The notes: generated by a model not told the origin, from the sequence alone. A stretch of DNA of 64,000 nt from Rhodocollybia butyracea (GCA_015501585.1 JADNRY010000100.1:1-64000), one strand, 5' to 3'; positions 32,556 to 44,942 are shown, numbered from the stretch's first letter. Program-made: numbers and translations.

Positions 32556-33400
32556 AAACAACCACCTTTGTATCGGTCCGGATGCCAAGGTGCATATGTG
32601 GCTTGGAAGGAGGTTGCAGCTCGTTTTGGACACCATGTACGCCACTCTCTGCCTTTGCTTTTCTAGAATTAATCAAGACTATAGACGAAAGTGCTGATGC
32701 AGCACTCGTAACAGTAGCTCGTAAGGAACTCGCATATTTGGAGAAGTTTGGTCAACCACTATTACCGTTTCGGCGTGAAAGAAGGGAGACTTACGAGTAC
32801 CAGAAACAGTTACCGTCGGACCATGTCAAGAATCTCGAACGCTACCTTCTCATTGCATCTTCACTCATCCCCAAGGACTCTACCCTTCATCGGTTCTGTA
32901 TCCATCATCCCGGTCTCCAACCAAGCAATATCATCGTGTCGAGGTTGTCAGACTCTAACCAGTTGAAAGTCGTTGGCCTGCTCGACTGGTAACATGGATC
33001 CTACCCCGTTTCTCCTCGCTGGCGTACCAGGTTAGTTCCCTATAACGACCCGGTCTCGCAGGCTCTCATCTCGCCTTCACTGCCGGAGAACACGAACGGA
33101 TTGGATGAACCCAAGCGTAATTACGCAATAGAACTTCAAACCTCTTGTCCACTTCCACTACGTTAAGCACACGGAGGAGTATAACCCACTCCAACGCAGA
33201 TATGGGGGAGGCTCAAAGGGGAGGATGTGCCGTCCAGTTGTGTTTGAACTGGAGGACATTCGCAAGACGGAGGAGCTGACCGAAAAGCTGCGAATAGCCG
33301 ATGAGATTTTTGAGGGGTGCCGAACATTGGTTTTCAGACGAGATTTGGGTGCCCAACGAAGATTATGAAAGGCCCATGGATCGACTTTGCACAAATGGAT
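32556..33400 (+). pseudogene. decayed copy of the AIM9-like phosphotransferase
   Basis: Matches the 3' two thirds of the 8.6-10.3 kb gene: ELAYLEKFGQPLLPFRRERR, YEYQKQLPSDHVKNLERYL, and HHPGLQPSNIIVSRLSD. The catalytic Asp of HPDLQPSN is Gly here. A TAA stop follows GLLDW (32990-32992). Several deletions follow, and the last part is recognisable only at DNA level to about 33400. The nucleotide-loop region is missing. Clearly dead. Confidence 0.85.
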
Positions 33401-34303
33401 CGGGCAGTTTGCTCGGCGGAGGACCATGTAGCCATGGTCTATCCAACTCTTGACCAAATCCCCCTGGCTCTCTCGCCCTAAAGTGCTTGTTGCACACTTT
33501 CTGCACATACATCTTGCTGGTTTTCCCGTGCAGTGTCCTTGAGCATAGGTGTGGATATGGTCTGGATCTAATACATCGATAAGATCAGACAGCAGATGCT
33601 GCAAGATCAGCAGCCTGTTGTCGACCACATCCTTTGGTTGACGAGCCAAATCGCGGACTCCCCGAACGATGGGGTCAAACCAAGTTCGAAAAGCTGGCTC
33701 TTTGGCCCATTTTTCACAAAATGCGGCATATCCTATGCAACGCAATTGTCCTGTCCCATCTGGCGAGTCTGAGGTCGTTGCGATCTCCCCCATCGCAGAT
33801 TGAACCCCAGTAGCAATCTGGAACCGTGGTTGAAATCCCGATCGAAGGACTGAACGAATTCGGGCAAGGAGTTTTATGACATCTGCACCAGCTGACCCCG
33901 GAGTTGTATGTGGCCGGAGAAATTCCGTGTCGCGACGGAGAATGTGTACCCACGCAAAGAATTGGGCAAAGGCAAAACTAGTGTGCTTCACCGAATACCC
34001 TTCAACACCTGGGTCATCATGAGATGTGTATGTGTTTTGGGCTAACTCATGAGCGAACCCATAGGAAATTATGTTGATGAGTTTCACAGAAAGATCGTCG
34101 GCTGCAAGGTGAAGAGGATCATGGTATTTAGGGGGGGTGGCTCGAAGGCTTTCCTGGCGCTTTTTCTCTTCCGAAAGGTGACTGTCCTGGCGCTTTCTCT
34201 TCTCCGAATGGAGATTGAACCAGCCAGCAAGCGCTGCTTGAGTTACTGTTCCTATTAGCGCCACTACAGCAACAGCAATCGAGATAATGTTGACGTTGAC
34301 CAT
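33158..34303 (-). CDS. membrane-anchored protein of unknown family; C-terminus reads into antisense of the phosphotransferase remnant
   Basis: Single-exon frame on the minus strand; ATG 34303 gives MVNVNIISIAVAVVALIGTV, an N-terminal membrane helix, then a basic Lys/Arg/Glu-rich stretch and a soluble region. Marked segments are NIISYGFAHELAQNTYTSHD, SFAFAQFFAWVHILRRDTEF and ARPRD-like Cys motifs (RCMCRKCATS). The last about 70 codons (33158-33375) are the antisense of the phosphotransferase remnant, including SSSVLRMSSSSNTTG, which has the same antisense reading as the 10-kb gene. The natural C-terminus probably ended near 33390, and the tail is new sequence recruited by loss of the stop. I do not know a function. 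Fragments of the family at 8.2 and 32.2 kb show it has multiplied locally. Confidence 0.65.
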   Translation of the reverse strand: MVNVNIISIAVAVVALIGTVTQAALAGWFNLHSEKRKRQDSHLSEEKKRQESLRATPPKYHDPLHLAADDLSVKLINIISYGFAHELAQNTYTSHDDPGVEGYSVKHTSFAFAQFFAWVHILRRDTEFLRPHTTPGSAGADVIKLLARIRSVLRSGFQPRFQIATGVQSAMGEIATTSDSPDGTGQLRCIGYAAFCEKWAKEPAFRTWFDPIVRGVRDLARQPKDVVDNRLLILQHLLSDLIDVLDPDHIHTYAQGHCTGKPARCMCRKCATSTLGRESQGDLVKSWIDHGYMVLRRANCPIHLCKVDPWAFHNLRWAPKSRLKTNVRHPSKISSAIRSFSVSSSVLRMSSSSNTTGRHILPFEPPPYLRWSGLYSSVCLT

Positions 34304-34384
34304 TACTGCGCGTCGAAGGGGGCAATTAAGAATCTTGAAGCCGGTGTTAGGGGAGCCTATTATTAAAGACCATTCCGAACGCAA

Positions 34385-35085
34385 ACGAACGATAGATAAG
34401 CGCTGCTGATAGACCGCACTTTATACATGTTATATATGTGCTTATTTTCATTATTTCCCAAGTGGTCATCTGCCTTCACTGGACGGGAATTCGCAGTCTT
34501 AAATAGGTTTTTTGGAATGCACCACTGGAAGCACCATTGATTCCTGCGCTATTTGAACCGCTCATTGAGATAAGCTTACTACTTTTTGAAAAAACCTTCT
34601 ATTGTCAGACCCTTTGGCCTTGCGCACCACGACTTCAGGGAATATCCATCTCAATGAGTGCATGCTAACAAATCTTGACGGTCCTTTATTTTTTTGACTT
34701 AATACTGCCCCGAGCTTGAAGACACAATGTTGATAGAGCTGGACATGCCACTGTCCCATATTGAAATCCGGCCCATGGCTATCAAGTGGATCGAATTAAA
34801 ACAAAGATGATAGAATACGTGAAGCGGAATATCAGAAGTCGTTTATAATTATTATGAGAGTTGATAGGGACGGGGAGATGTTTGTCAATCAGAATTGAAG
34901 TCATGAAATTTGAATGCTGAAAAAACTGGCATGCCTTCAGTCTTGTACGCCACGATTTTGTTTTCTTGAATAATTCAAAGTCCTGGACGGTGAGCTTACA
35001 AGCGCTCATATCGGCGGATTAACGGCTTGAAGCTTGAAGTGCGACCCGTGAATACATTATGTATGCGGCTCCTTGTTTTGCGACG
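34385..35085. other. intergenic upstream of NLR A
   Basis: No convincing coding frame. AT-rich patches; several short minus-strand frames have no recognisable features. The last part contains the promoter of NLR A. Confidence 0.4.
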
Positions 35086-38000
35086 ATGACTTGCTTGCCT
35101 TGCTGGCCAAAAAGTGCTTCTGTGATACCTTCATCGGATGATGAACTTCCTTGTGGTGATGTAATTCTATCCTGCACGTTTTATTCCAGTACGAGGCTGA
35201 TATTACATTCACCTTTTAGGTCAAACTGAAAGAGCACAAAGTGAGAAATGACGGTGACGATCTGGGTGCACCAAGCAAGAACGAGCATGCGCGTGAGACG
35301 GGAAGGATGCTTCTTGAAGCCCTGGAAGCAGTGGCGGAGCAGATACCTATACCCGGAGTAGCCATTGCCATTAAAATGGCAAAAAAGCTCATTCAAACAT
35401 GCGAGGCAAGTCCAACTAGCTACTATTATTGATTGACCGCAGGCTACCGCTGACTATCTCTAGAATAGTCATGCAACCTTACAACAAGCCGAGGTCCTCA
35501 AGAGACGCATCAAGAACTTGGCAGTCATTCTTGTGAATGAGCTCAAGGGTAAGAAAGCTGATGAAATCGGTGAGAAATTGCGGAAGGATATTGAGCAACT
35601 GGAGAGGTAGTTTTTCCAAGAATTCGAAGTGAGAAAGCTAATCAATTTGCGCGAACTTTGTAGTGATCTGAAGTATATCGGCGCTAAACTGGATGAAATT
35701 GCATCGCAGAATGCGTTTCTAGTGATACTGTATCGACAGTTAAACGAGGATAAAGTTCGAGAATGCGTGGAACGTCTAGCGACTGCATTGGAAAGCTTCA
35801 ATGTGAGTCGTGCTCTGCAAATACGATTGGATTGTTGATGAATATTTCCTTGATCTGTAGCTATCCCGTCAGATTGCAGATGCTAATGCTCTGGATCGCC
35901 TTTCTGAGCAGATCATTACATTTTATAAGCAGCAGCAGGTCACGCTGGATGACATCCAGCGTTCTACAAAAATATGGAGAAGAAGTTCGAAAATGTTGAA
36001 CGCAACATGGAATTTGTCCAAGCTATCCTTGCCGAGAAGAAATATCGAGGTGACGGCTTGAACAGCTCCACTCCCAGACGAGGTGTTATCCCGGTTGCTC
36101 CAAATATTTTCTTTGGGCGCGACACCATTGTTAACGACTTTGCGCATACGCTGGTCTCGCAAAGGAACAATATGGCTCGTATCTGCCTCTTAGGCCTGGA
36201 GGTATGGGAAAGACATCGATAGCTCGTGCTGTTCTCCACCATCCTATGATCATGAAATATTTTGGTGAGGAAAACCGTGTCTGGGTACCCTGCGTAAAGG
36301 CCACTTCTGTATCCTTGCTCCAGGATACTCTCTATGATTCTCTTGGAGTGCCTCTTAATACAGGAGACCCGCTTCGTGATATCATACATGATCTAAAGTC
36401 CTCGAGATCTCCCATCATTCTCTTGCTCGACAACTTTGAAACCCCTGGTTTCTACGTGGCAAAACAGTCTGAAGTACAGGAGATTCTTTTACAACTCGCC
36501 AAACTTCAACATGTTGCTCTATTTGTCACTATGCGATCATTTAATGCGCCTGGAGACAGTATTCATTGGGAATCCACTCACTTGGATGCTGTTGACAAGG
36601 AAGCATCAACTTGCATATACTCTCAGATTCACCCAGCTGGAAGTAAAGACCCTCAACTCTCATCGTTGCTTGATGAAGTTGGACATATGCCCTTGGCTAT
36701 AACGCTGATGGCAAAACTTGGACAGATGATGGGCCACTCACCCGCAGAGCTTCTCGAGCTCTATAAAGATGCAGGGACTGCTTTATTGAATCTCGGGGAG
36801 GAGTCGCAACGAAGTATGGATATCTGTATAAACCTGTCCATTAAGAGTCAGCCCATGCTTGACTCTCTGATGCGGATAAAATACTTGCTATTCTCGCTCT
36901 ATTACCCGTCGGGACTACATTAAAAGCACTGTCTCAGTGGTGGGCACATGATATACCAAAAGCCACCATTACCTTGGGATTACGGACACTCCTTGACACT
37001 TCTTTGGTGGAGAAGCGCACAGACACATTTGTTGTCCTCCCTGTAATCCGCCGGTATGTTTTGGATCCTAAACGGTTTCCCGAGGATATTCGGAAATCGA
37101 CAGTACGGATGGCATGCATGTTTCTCAAGGAGCACAATGGGTCTGTGGGAAAAAGCACCTACTTGGCTCACAAAAATGCCCGATTGTTGGAGGAAGCAAA
37201 TCTCCAGGGAGTGCTCTTGGAAACCACCGAAGCTGATCCAGATATAATTGAGGCTCTCTGTATTCTGTCAGAACACCAGTATGAAACCCGCCCAAGATTG
37301 GAGGTTGCCCAGCATGCCCTGAAGCTCTCAAATATGTCTAAGGATCAGACGTGGTATGCAGAAGCCTTATTTTGGTATGCCGAAAATTTGCAGGGCACTG
37401 GACACCATGAGGAGGCCATGGAGCAGCTCAATCTTGCCCGAGAAGCATTTTTCCATGTGTCGGAACCAAAGCGTGCAGCTCATGCCTTGTGCGAAATTGG
37501 ACAGATATCCATTCATACTCGGAGAAAAAGAGTATCTGATCTCAGAAATGCCTTGGCGGAATTCCAATCTCTGGGTGATCCAGAAGGCATAGTAAAGTGT
37601 CAAATGTTGCTGGAGGACGGTCCCCCCGGGTCCGAAATTCCGGTTCTCACCGACATTCGAGCGTTCTGCATTTCCAATAATCTGCCAGTTCAACAGGTGA
37701 GATGTACGCAACGTCTCACACGGGCTTTCTATCTCGCAGGGAGATTGGAGGAAGCAAAGCAATGGGGTTTGATCGCTCTGGCTGAATTGAACCATTTACA
37801 TGTGTGGTCTGTCAGTGGTGATATACTCATGAACCTTGGAAGGATATGCATGTCTCTAGGTGACCTTGATAAGGCTGTGGAGTATTTAATGGAAAGCTTA
37901 GAGAAGAATAAGGCTTATGGGAGCCCGTTGATTTTTACTAGGGCTCTGTTTCATTTGGGAAGGGCATGGATGAAGAAAGGGCAGAAAGAAGATGCTCGGG

Positions 38001-38230
38001 GAGCATTCATGGAAGCACTCAAGTACTGTGAACTGCTCCAAGGATCATGGGAGGCTCAAGCAATTCAAAGGGGACACATGTTCTACTTTGACAGACTTGA
38101 AGATCCCTCCAGAGAGCCTAACGCTGAGGAGCGCCGAAGCCTCTGGAACCTTGGTGTTAAAGAAGATTTTGAAACACCAGATATTGCCAAGCTAAAGGGA
38201 TCAGAAACCAGTAGTTGCTTGTGTACATGA
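35086..38230 (+). pseudogene. NLR A: MLKL-like N-terminal bundle, NB-ARC, TPR; three frameshifts
   Basis: Exon 1 (35086-35160) gives MTCLPCWPKSAS with Cys near the N-terminus. Exon 2 (from 35220) and following exons give a four-helix bundle (ETGRMLLEALEAVAEQIPI, IKNLAVILVNELKGKK, LDEIASQNAFLV) like the MLKL N-terminal domain found in agaricomycete NLRs. Exon 2 ends with a GC donor (GAG|GCAAGT). NB-ARC follows: VIPVAPNIFFGRDTIV, P-loop region near 36195, PIILLLDNFETP (Walker B) and EVGHMPLAITLMA. TPR repeats (AEALFWYAENLQGTGHHEEA and others) run to 38230. Single bases are missing relative to NLR B near 35970, 36195 (inside the P-loop) and 36866. These receptors are thought to sense non-self and trigger cell death. 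This copy is broken as written. Confidence 0.85.
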
Positions 38231-41101
38231 ACAGACCACTTAGGTAGAGTTGAAGGAGCAAAGGAATGATGCCTCCATTTACCACGTAGAAACCAACGAA
38301 GCTGAAATCGAAGTCGAAATATTATCGAGTTTGTTTGCAATAGGAACTGAGATACTCCTGTTTCGAGTCAAAACCACACGCCTTTCCGGATTCCATCGTC
38401 CATCCTCCTGCATAACGTATAGAGCCAGACAAAGAGGCTACTGGTGAGCCTATCACTGACAGGAGGCGTCGCGTCATATCCATTAAGTACATCCCTATTA
38501 GATAACTTTGTAGCTAACTTAATAGTACACTTTACCGCTAGCTAGCGAGCTTATACCAGCGACCCTCGCCTCTCCAGCGAGTGGTATTTTGCAGTGTCTT
38601 ACGAAGTGGTATTGAAGAAGGGAGAGAGAATCCTAATATCGTTGGCGATTGGAGACCTCTGCAGAAGAAAAGCGCTCGTAGTTATCTTATCATGATCACT
38701 GATGACGCGATGACGTAGGAGCGCCTATTTCACCTTTTTTACTTTGTTTGCTTTCATGGCTACCGTGCAAGAGTCGAAAGAAGCTGCTGGTACCGGTACA
38801 TGCTTGTGATGTTTCGACGCTTTTTCTCGAGTCAAGAGCACTTCGAAATCGACTTTTGGATGACTTTCAAAACTTGTCGACTCTGGAGATCACGCGAGCT
38901 AGGTCTGCCCAAGGTATTTTTTCATTAGAGTCTTAGACTACAGAATGCTTACTTTCAATCGTAATTAGGGAGATACCGAGCTTACAAGAGCTGTAGCTCA
39001 GTAGACTTTGCACCACGTTGACGCTGCATTGCAAACAAGATTGAACGAACACTCGAATAGTAGGCTCTATCCATCAATGTTCAGTCAGGTACCAACTCTA
39101 CTAACCTAGAAACCACAAAGGTACTTAAGTTCTGTCATCATAGCTTACGCCTTGCACAGGCCTTTGGAGTTTTGGACTGGAAATTCGTACGTGAGATGTT
39201 AGGCTACTTTTTCTCATCTTTGTTAGGTCAAGTGCACAGAATCGCAAATCGAGGACCTAGAATATGGACTCAGTTCGGGAAGTTCCTCTATTTTCGTTGC
39301 TCCTCAGCTCAGCCGCGACAACTCGAATTGCGATACTCCTCCCTCGTCTACATATACCTCTCGACAAGCGCAGTACGGTTCGGCCGCCGGTAGAATTCCC
39401 AATCGTGGTTTAACACATTACTCTGATCCTACAACGTCTCGTTTCCCTCCTATACGCACTAACACGACATTTTCCTCACACGAGTGCAGAGAATCCGTAA
39501 CCCCCTCTCCATTCCCAGCATTACCATCTCCATCCCCATCAGCGACGTCCCTTCCAGCACCAGTCAGTTTACAGGCCTTCATTCCCTCGTTCGAAACATC
39601 GATAACTCGTCCAGGAGCACTTCAACAACGTCACCCACCTCGATTTTACACTATGCGTTGGATTTTCTCCACGAGTTTACCGGGTTTTTCTCCTTCCTTA
39701 GTACTCAACATCCCGGATACTGAACTCGATGTCACGAAGAAAACGGTCTTCTTGGAAGTGCTAGCATCTATGGCTCTGATACCGGCGTTCAAAGGTTCAT
39801 ACCGGGAACAATGGGTAGGATGTATCTGCTCGTGGCGACAGAAACCAATCGGTCGAGGGATATGAATGATGTTCCGACTACGGGACCTATAACACCTGTA
39901 TAGAAGACGAGCGCTAAGCTTGAATCTCACGGTAGGTCCTTTCTTTTTCTGGTATATACCGAGAAAGGCTAACATTTTCTTTGCAGATGTATTCATGCCT
40001 CTGTGCGTAAATGTCCATTGTTCTCGATGAAGGATGTGTATATCGTGTTTTGGCGGTACGGATGGGACGAAAGCATGCATCTAATCACTGTCATTGTCGT
40101 TCTGCTATCTGTATTTCGCTCCGTTTACACCCATGATATCAACAGGGCTTTTGATATCGATCAATCGTGTAGCGTCTACCTTCCTTAGTTCCCAGATGGA
40201 GTCAAGATCACTGTCGAAGCTGTAATCAAAATGCAAATCGTACATGACGTGAGTGTGTGTATGGAGACGGTCGTGCGCTGGCTGCGTGTTAGCTCATTCT
40301 TCTTAGCTCTAACTTTTACCAGCCATCCTAGCCAAGCGAGCTATCTCTCTCCTCATTGGATAACCTCCATAGATCGAGTCCAACCGAATCAAAACTGGGA
40401 ACCGTAATCTCTTTCTCTGCTGGGTATCTTAACACGTTATTGCGAGCTGCCGTTGTTCGCTGTTACAAATGTCTTCCAAATGCTACGGGTGTACTTTTTG
40501 CACCCTGATTGACGATGAGCTTGAGGGGGAAGTGTGGGCGCAGTACAAGATCTAGAGAGTAAACCGTCATGTCAATACTTTCGATGTTGACCACATCGTC
40601 GCGAGCTGACCGAACTCTGGGCCCATCTTGCGAGCCTTAACAAGGAAGCGTGACCACGTCTGACCAACGTCTGACAACTCTCGATAATTAGTGGAGGCAC
40701 GCGAGACTGATCTCGAGCACCTATGGTTTAAAATACAACGATGGGTCGGACACTTCCACTCTGTCTCCAGCAACCGCATGTCCCAGCTGCGTAGGCGGTA
40801 CACGGTTCGACAACAAACCAACAGAACCGATGTTCATGGCAGTCTCGGTGCACTGAAAAGTCTCTGTTATGTAATAAATGAAGCAGAAAGCACAGCAGAA
40901 GTACAGGTATGAATATGGATATGGATATGGATATGGATATATAGCAGAACAACAAAATAGCGAACGAGACATGACTTTTCAACCGATCCGTAAGTCTCAT
41001 TCAAGCCATGAACATCTATGTGCCAGGAAAGTCAACGTCCCTTTGGTATATATGGTAGAAACTTACCTCTTGTAGTTCGAGCTCAGCACTGGCCTTAGCC
41101 T
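38231..41101. other. gene-poor region with a decayed duplicate block and possible exons
   Basis: About 38680-40200 is a diverged copy of 57980-58800: shared phrases include AGTTATCTTATC, GAGCGCCTATT, TGGTACCGG and AGGTCAAGTGCACA / AAGTCAAGCACACA. An open plus-strand stretch at about 39318-39866 is Ser/Pro-rich (PSPSPSATSLPAPV), then TELDVTKKTVFLEVLASM. It may be part of the same lost gene but has an inserted disordered segment not found at 58 kb. No known domain; I do not call a gene. Confidence 0.4.
40906..40942 (+). repeat. GGATAT microsatellite
   Basis: About five copies of GGATAT in a row (ATGGATATGGATATGGATAT). It falls in a short frame that reads YGYGYGY, but nothing else supports that frame as a gene. 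Confidence 0.85.
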
Positions 41102-42464
41102 CTATCTCTCATCAGCAGATACGGGATTCCGGCTCTCGCGGTCATTCCCGACGGGAACACCAGTATCTAGCCCAAATGTGCCGCTACCGTAAACACCATA
41201 TCCGTCATTTTCGCCATACGTAGGATATAGAGTACCAGGGGGAGGGGGAGGAGGAGGAGGGGAAGGAGATCCTCCTGGTGCAAAATGAAAGTGATAATTA
41301 GTCACGTTGTTGCAATTCTCTTTGATCGAGTTATCGATGTTTGAAAGAGTAGATGATGAACCTCCAACATGACTGTTCCTGAAAGAAACATCGCGTTGGG
41401 ATGTTGGTGCAAAGGGTGAGACGGCGAATGCACCAGCAACGGGATTATCTGCGCCTGTATGCGGAGGAGTGTCGCGTTGGTGTATATAAGGGAGAAACGG
41501 ATTCCTCGAGTTACGGTGGACAGGATCAGGAGGGGTGGTAGTAGGCGACGTTTGTGGAGCATATGCGGAAAACCACAAAGGGACGTTTCTGTCATCTGGA
41601 AAAGCATCCCTACCAGCGGCAGAACAAGGTTGCGCACACGTATGCATAGGGGAAGTTACCGAGTAGTCCGAATTGTCACGACTGCCGAGCTGAGGAGAAG
41701 CGGGGAGAGAGGAACCTAAACTGATTCTGTCTTCGAGAACATCGACTCGCTGAGACAAGTTCTGCACCGTTCCCTTGTCTAATTCCGTGTGCTTGACCTA
41801 GGAAAAATGAGATCGAATATCATATAGACTAACCAATTAACGTACGAGTGCTCCAAAGACCTAACCCAGTTTTCATGACTTCAGGGCATAGCAAAACATT
41901 GAAACGTGAAAAGCACCTGAAATGTAACCAACATGCTGGACAACTGTTCTTTGTAAACTTGCAGCTGAGCGATATCCAGATTTGACTTGGCGGGGCCTAG
42001 TTTTCGCAGAATACGAAAAGACTGGTGAGCTGACGGCTGTTGATCAGGACGAATACTTTGGAGGATTCTAGGATTGTGTCAATCAGCTCTTTCGCATTGA
42101 ATCATGTCAAGGACAAAAGACATACTTTGTGAGCTTTTCATCCATCTCGTTTAATGTAGTGTCCGGCAAAGATATCTGTTTGGATGCTATCAAGATAGTG
42201 TAAACCAGGTTGCAAGCACCAGACGCCAGCTGGCTCAGTATTTCAGTATTCTCTTTACTTCCCTGATGAGAGTAAGTATACTGAGTGTAATCTAAGAACC
42301 AGAATTAACAGATATGAGCATACCTGGGCAGTCCCATAGATCTCTACTGCTTTACTTGAAAGATGTCCTAAAATTGACTTTGAAGTGCTCATGGCTTTGA
42401 GAGCACTTAACACATTGTTGAAGAGATCCAGGGAAGCTTCTGTTTTGGTTGAGCCCATTGACAT
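41102..42464 (-). CDS. stand-alone MLKL-like helical-bundle protein with Asn-rich, disordered tail
   Basis: ATG 42464 gives MSMGSTKTEASLDLFNNVLS. Exons joined across GTATGC...CATCAG and GTATGT...CCTAG give a four-helix-type domain: AMSTSKSILGHLSSKAVEIY, SQLASGACNLVYTILIAS, TTLNEMDEKLTK and QLQVYKEQLSSMLVTFQ. The architecture resembles the N-terminal domain of the two NLRs, but here there is no NB-ARC. A coiled-coil piece (VQNLSQRVDVLEDRI) leads to a disordered tail with an Asn/hydrophobic alternation (NIDNSIKENCNNVTNYHFHF), then a Pro run, and ends NPVSADER. A signalling partner or effector for NLRs is possible; that is inference from domain likeness and location between two NLR genes. Confidence 0.62.
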
Positions 42465-43262
42465 GAAAACTTAGAGAAGACATTGCTGGATTTTACGGTC
42501 AAACGATGATTAACAATGAATATCCCTTCTATGGAATATAACACGTGCCTAGAAGCGCCGATACGCCGACAACCGACCAGCATTTACTCAGTTTACTGGT
42601 CCGCGTAGTATAATCCTCCTCATCTTCTCAGACCCAATGGTATCAGGAAACCCTCGCACTTCAACGCATCGGTCAACGTGTAAATTGTTCTCTGGGCCTA
42701 CTTTAACTGCCTACCTTAAGGCCACAAGAGCACACAAGAGCAACACAAGAGTGCACATCAAGAAAAGGATCAAATAATATGTTTGCAAAATAAAGGCACA
42801 AAAACTGACTTCAAGCTCAGTGCTCAGCGGGCAGCACTCACTACTCAGTTTCTGTACTGGTGTAACTCCTGTGTCCGCCACTATGAGTAAACAGGAGATT
42901 CAGGCTTCCACCGTTACTTGGGCATCACGATCTCGGGGCTCACAATCCTCTTGTCAACGTGCGGTTCAAAGTCCTACTAAGCAGTCATTGGTTTTGGTTA
43001 CTGCCCTAACCAAAATACAATGTTGACTGGCTGAAAATGCCAAATCTTTCGTCGCGAATCGTTTACTTCTTGCAACTGGTAAAAGAAAGCTTATCACGTC
43101 CAACGGCCCCTCAAGCTCAAACTATACCTATGAGCTGTGTTCAAAATATAATCGGTGGATGAATCAATTTTGCATGACATTTATATAAGGGGGCGCACCA
43201 CTACTAGTGCTCCGCACTGAGAATCATACTATACTCAGCCCAATTATTCTTGCAAAGCCCAA
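42465..43262. other. intergenic between the bundle protein and the transporter
   Basis: Short imperfect repeats (CACAAGAGCACACAAGAGCA near 42721-42745). A small plus frame (42820-43026) has no recognisable feature. TATA-like sequence (TTTATATAAGG near 43181-43190) could serve a plus-strand transcript, but none is evident. Confidence 0.4.
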
Positions 43263-44942
43263 CTAGTATACATAACGGAAGGAAGGGTTCTCCTTGTCCG
43301 TCAACCCCGCCCACTTCATCTCATCAATCATAGACTGATCAGCAGGCCCTTGAGCCTTGTCTCTGCGCTTGTTTTGCCACACATAATAGAGGGAAAGCAC
43401 CACGGAGAGTACCGCAGCAGCCCCCTGTGTTGCAAGAACAGCTATTTTTGCTGGTCGGTAATCTGGCGCATCGCGGGCTTGGAATGTTTGTGGACCAATG
43501 ATGTTACCCACAGAGAAAGACCCTGCGACAAGCGCGGCGGCAAAAACACGCTTGGTATGTCCGGCGCAGTTGGCCACGGTCCACTGGTAGAGTATTGGAA
43601 GAGTCGCCACAATAGCATTGACAAGATATATGCCGATAAGAACACCTGCCTTGTTGCTCTGGGGAAGAAAAGAGAGCAGGCCCCCACCGATAATTCCCGG
43701 GATCGTGCACAGAACATTCCATGCCCAGCGATGCGAGGTCTTCCGAATACCGAAACCCACTAGCAAAGTGAAGAATATGCTGACTAGCCCGGATGACATG
43801 TTGAGGAGCGCTGCAGTACGCCCCGAGAAACCAAAACCAGATATCAGAGTCGCCGAGTACGTGGTTACCACACCGCTGGATACCGAGATCTGGAAACAAA
43901 GACACGTTTTTTTGTTTAGCAAACTAGGAAAAGTTACAGATGCAGGAGAATAACTCACCAGAATAGTCGTCACTGTGAGAAGCCAAAGCTGAATATCGAA
44001 TACTGCTTCCCAAATCTGTTTGATGTTCCAGGTCGAGCTCCATACACCAGTCTGGTTTTGACTGACATGATGTAACAAGGCCACCTTTTCACGATCGGAG
44101 AGCCAGGATGCTTTCATCGGCGTGTCGGGGATGAAGATAAAGGTCAAGACTCCCACCACAGATGTTACTAGTCCCAAGACCAAGAACATGATTCGCCACC
44201 CATCCAAAGACGCGTGGAGCACATGCTGAAACGCGAATGAGATAATACCGCCAAGTATCTGAGCAACCCCTAGTCCCATATACCATATGGTAAATCGAGG
44301 AGCTTGTTCGCTTCTTGTATAATACTGACTGCTCAAGAGCATCAACGACGGGCCGACGGTTGCTTCAAAGATACCTAGAAATATTCGCGCCGCTAATAGA
44401 CCGTGGTAGTTACGAGCGCCAGACGAGGCCGCGGCGACGAGTCCCCAAAGGAAAACATTTCCACCAAGCCATTTGGCTGCCGGGACTTTTTGCAAGAAGT
44501 ATACTAAATTTCTACGCGTCAGTTGCGAGTGACACGGAAGACACGGTAAAATGTACTCACCATTAGGTACCTCTGCAATCAAATAGGCAATAAAGAACCA
44601 GGTAGCTGTATTGGAAAACTCATTCCCCACAAGTCCCAAATCTTTTTTGATCCCCATAACGGCTGCATACTAGATGGGGTCGTAGTTTCGATTAGCCTCC
44701 TCGTCTCGGATGAACCAATGAAGGGGATAACTCACGTTTAACATCACCTTGTCCAGGAATTGCAATACGTAGCAGCAGAACATGTACGGCATTAACCGTC
44801 GGTCGATCTTGCGACGCAAAGACGGAAGGTCCACACTATCGATTTCCATCCCAGCCTCATGACCCTTGAGGTAAACAACAGCGTCATCGAGTCGACTTGC
44901 ATCCACAAAGTGTGGCATCATATCCGGCTGCTTTTCGTCCAT
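43263..44942 (-). CDS. MFS transporter, Dal5/allantoate-permease (anion:cation symporter) type
   Basis: Four exons: 44942-44736, 44669-44561, 44503-43959 and 43889-43263, all with GTGAGT donors. ATG 44942 (MDEKQPDMMPHFVDASRLDD) is preferred over the upstream 45056 because it starts the family's cytosolic leader. Family marks: DRRLMPYMFCCYVLQFLDKV (helix 1 with the R-x-x-P-x-x), then YAAVMGIKKDLGLVGNEFS, WFFIAYLIAEVPN and NVFLWGLVAAASSG. The central WRIMFLVLGLVT and FIPDTPMKASWLSDRE match the ACS family. The end is ENPSFRYVY, typical of the family. About 12 helices; likely plasma-membrane import of an organic anion or vitamin-like compound, substrate unknown. It appears intact, unlike its neighbours. 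Confidence 0.9.

Noticed and set aside
35923..36389. minus-strand frames opposite NLR A
   Set aside because: The coding strand matches NLR B over the NB-ARC region; these are shadows.
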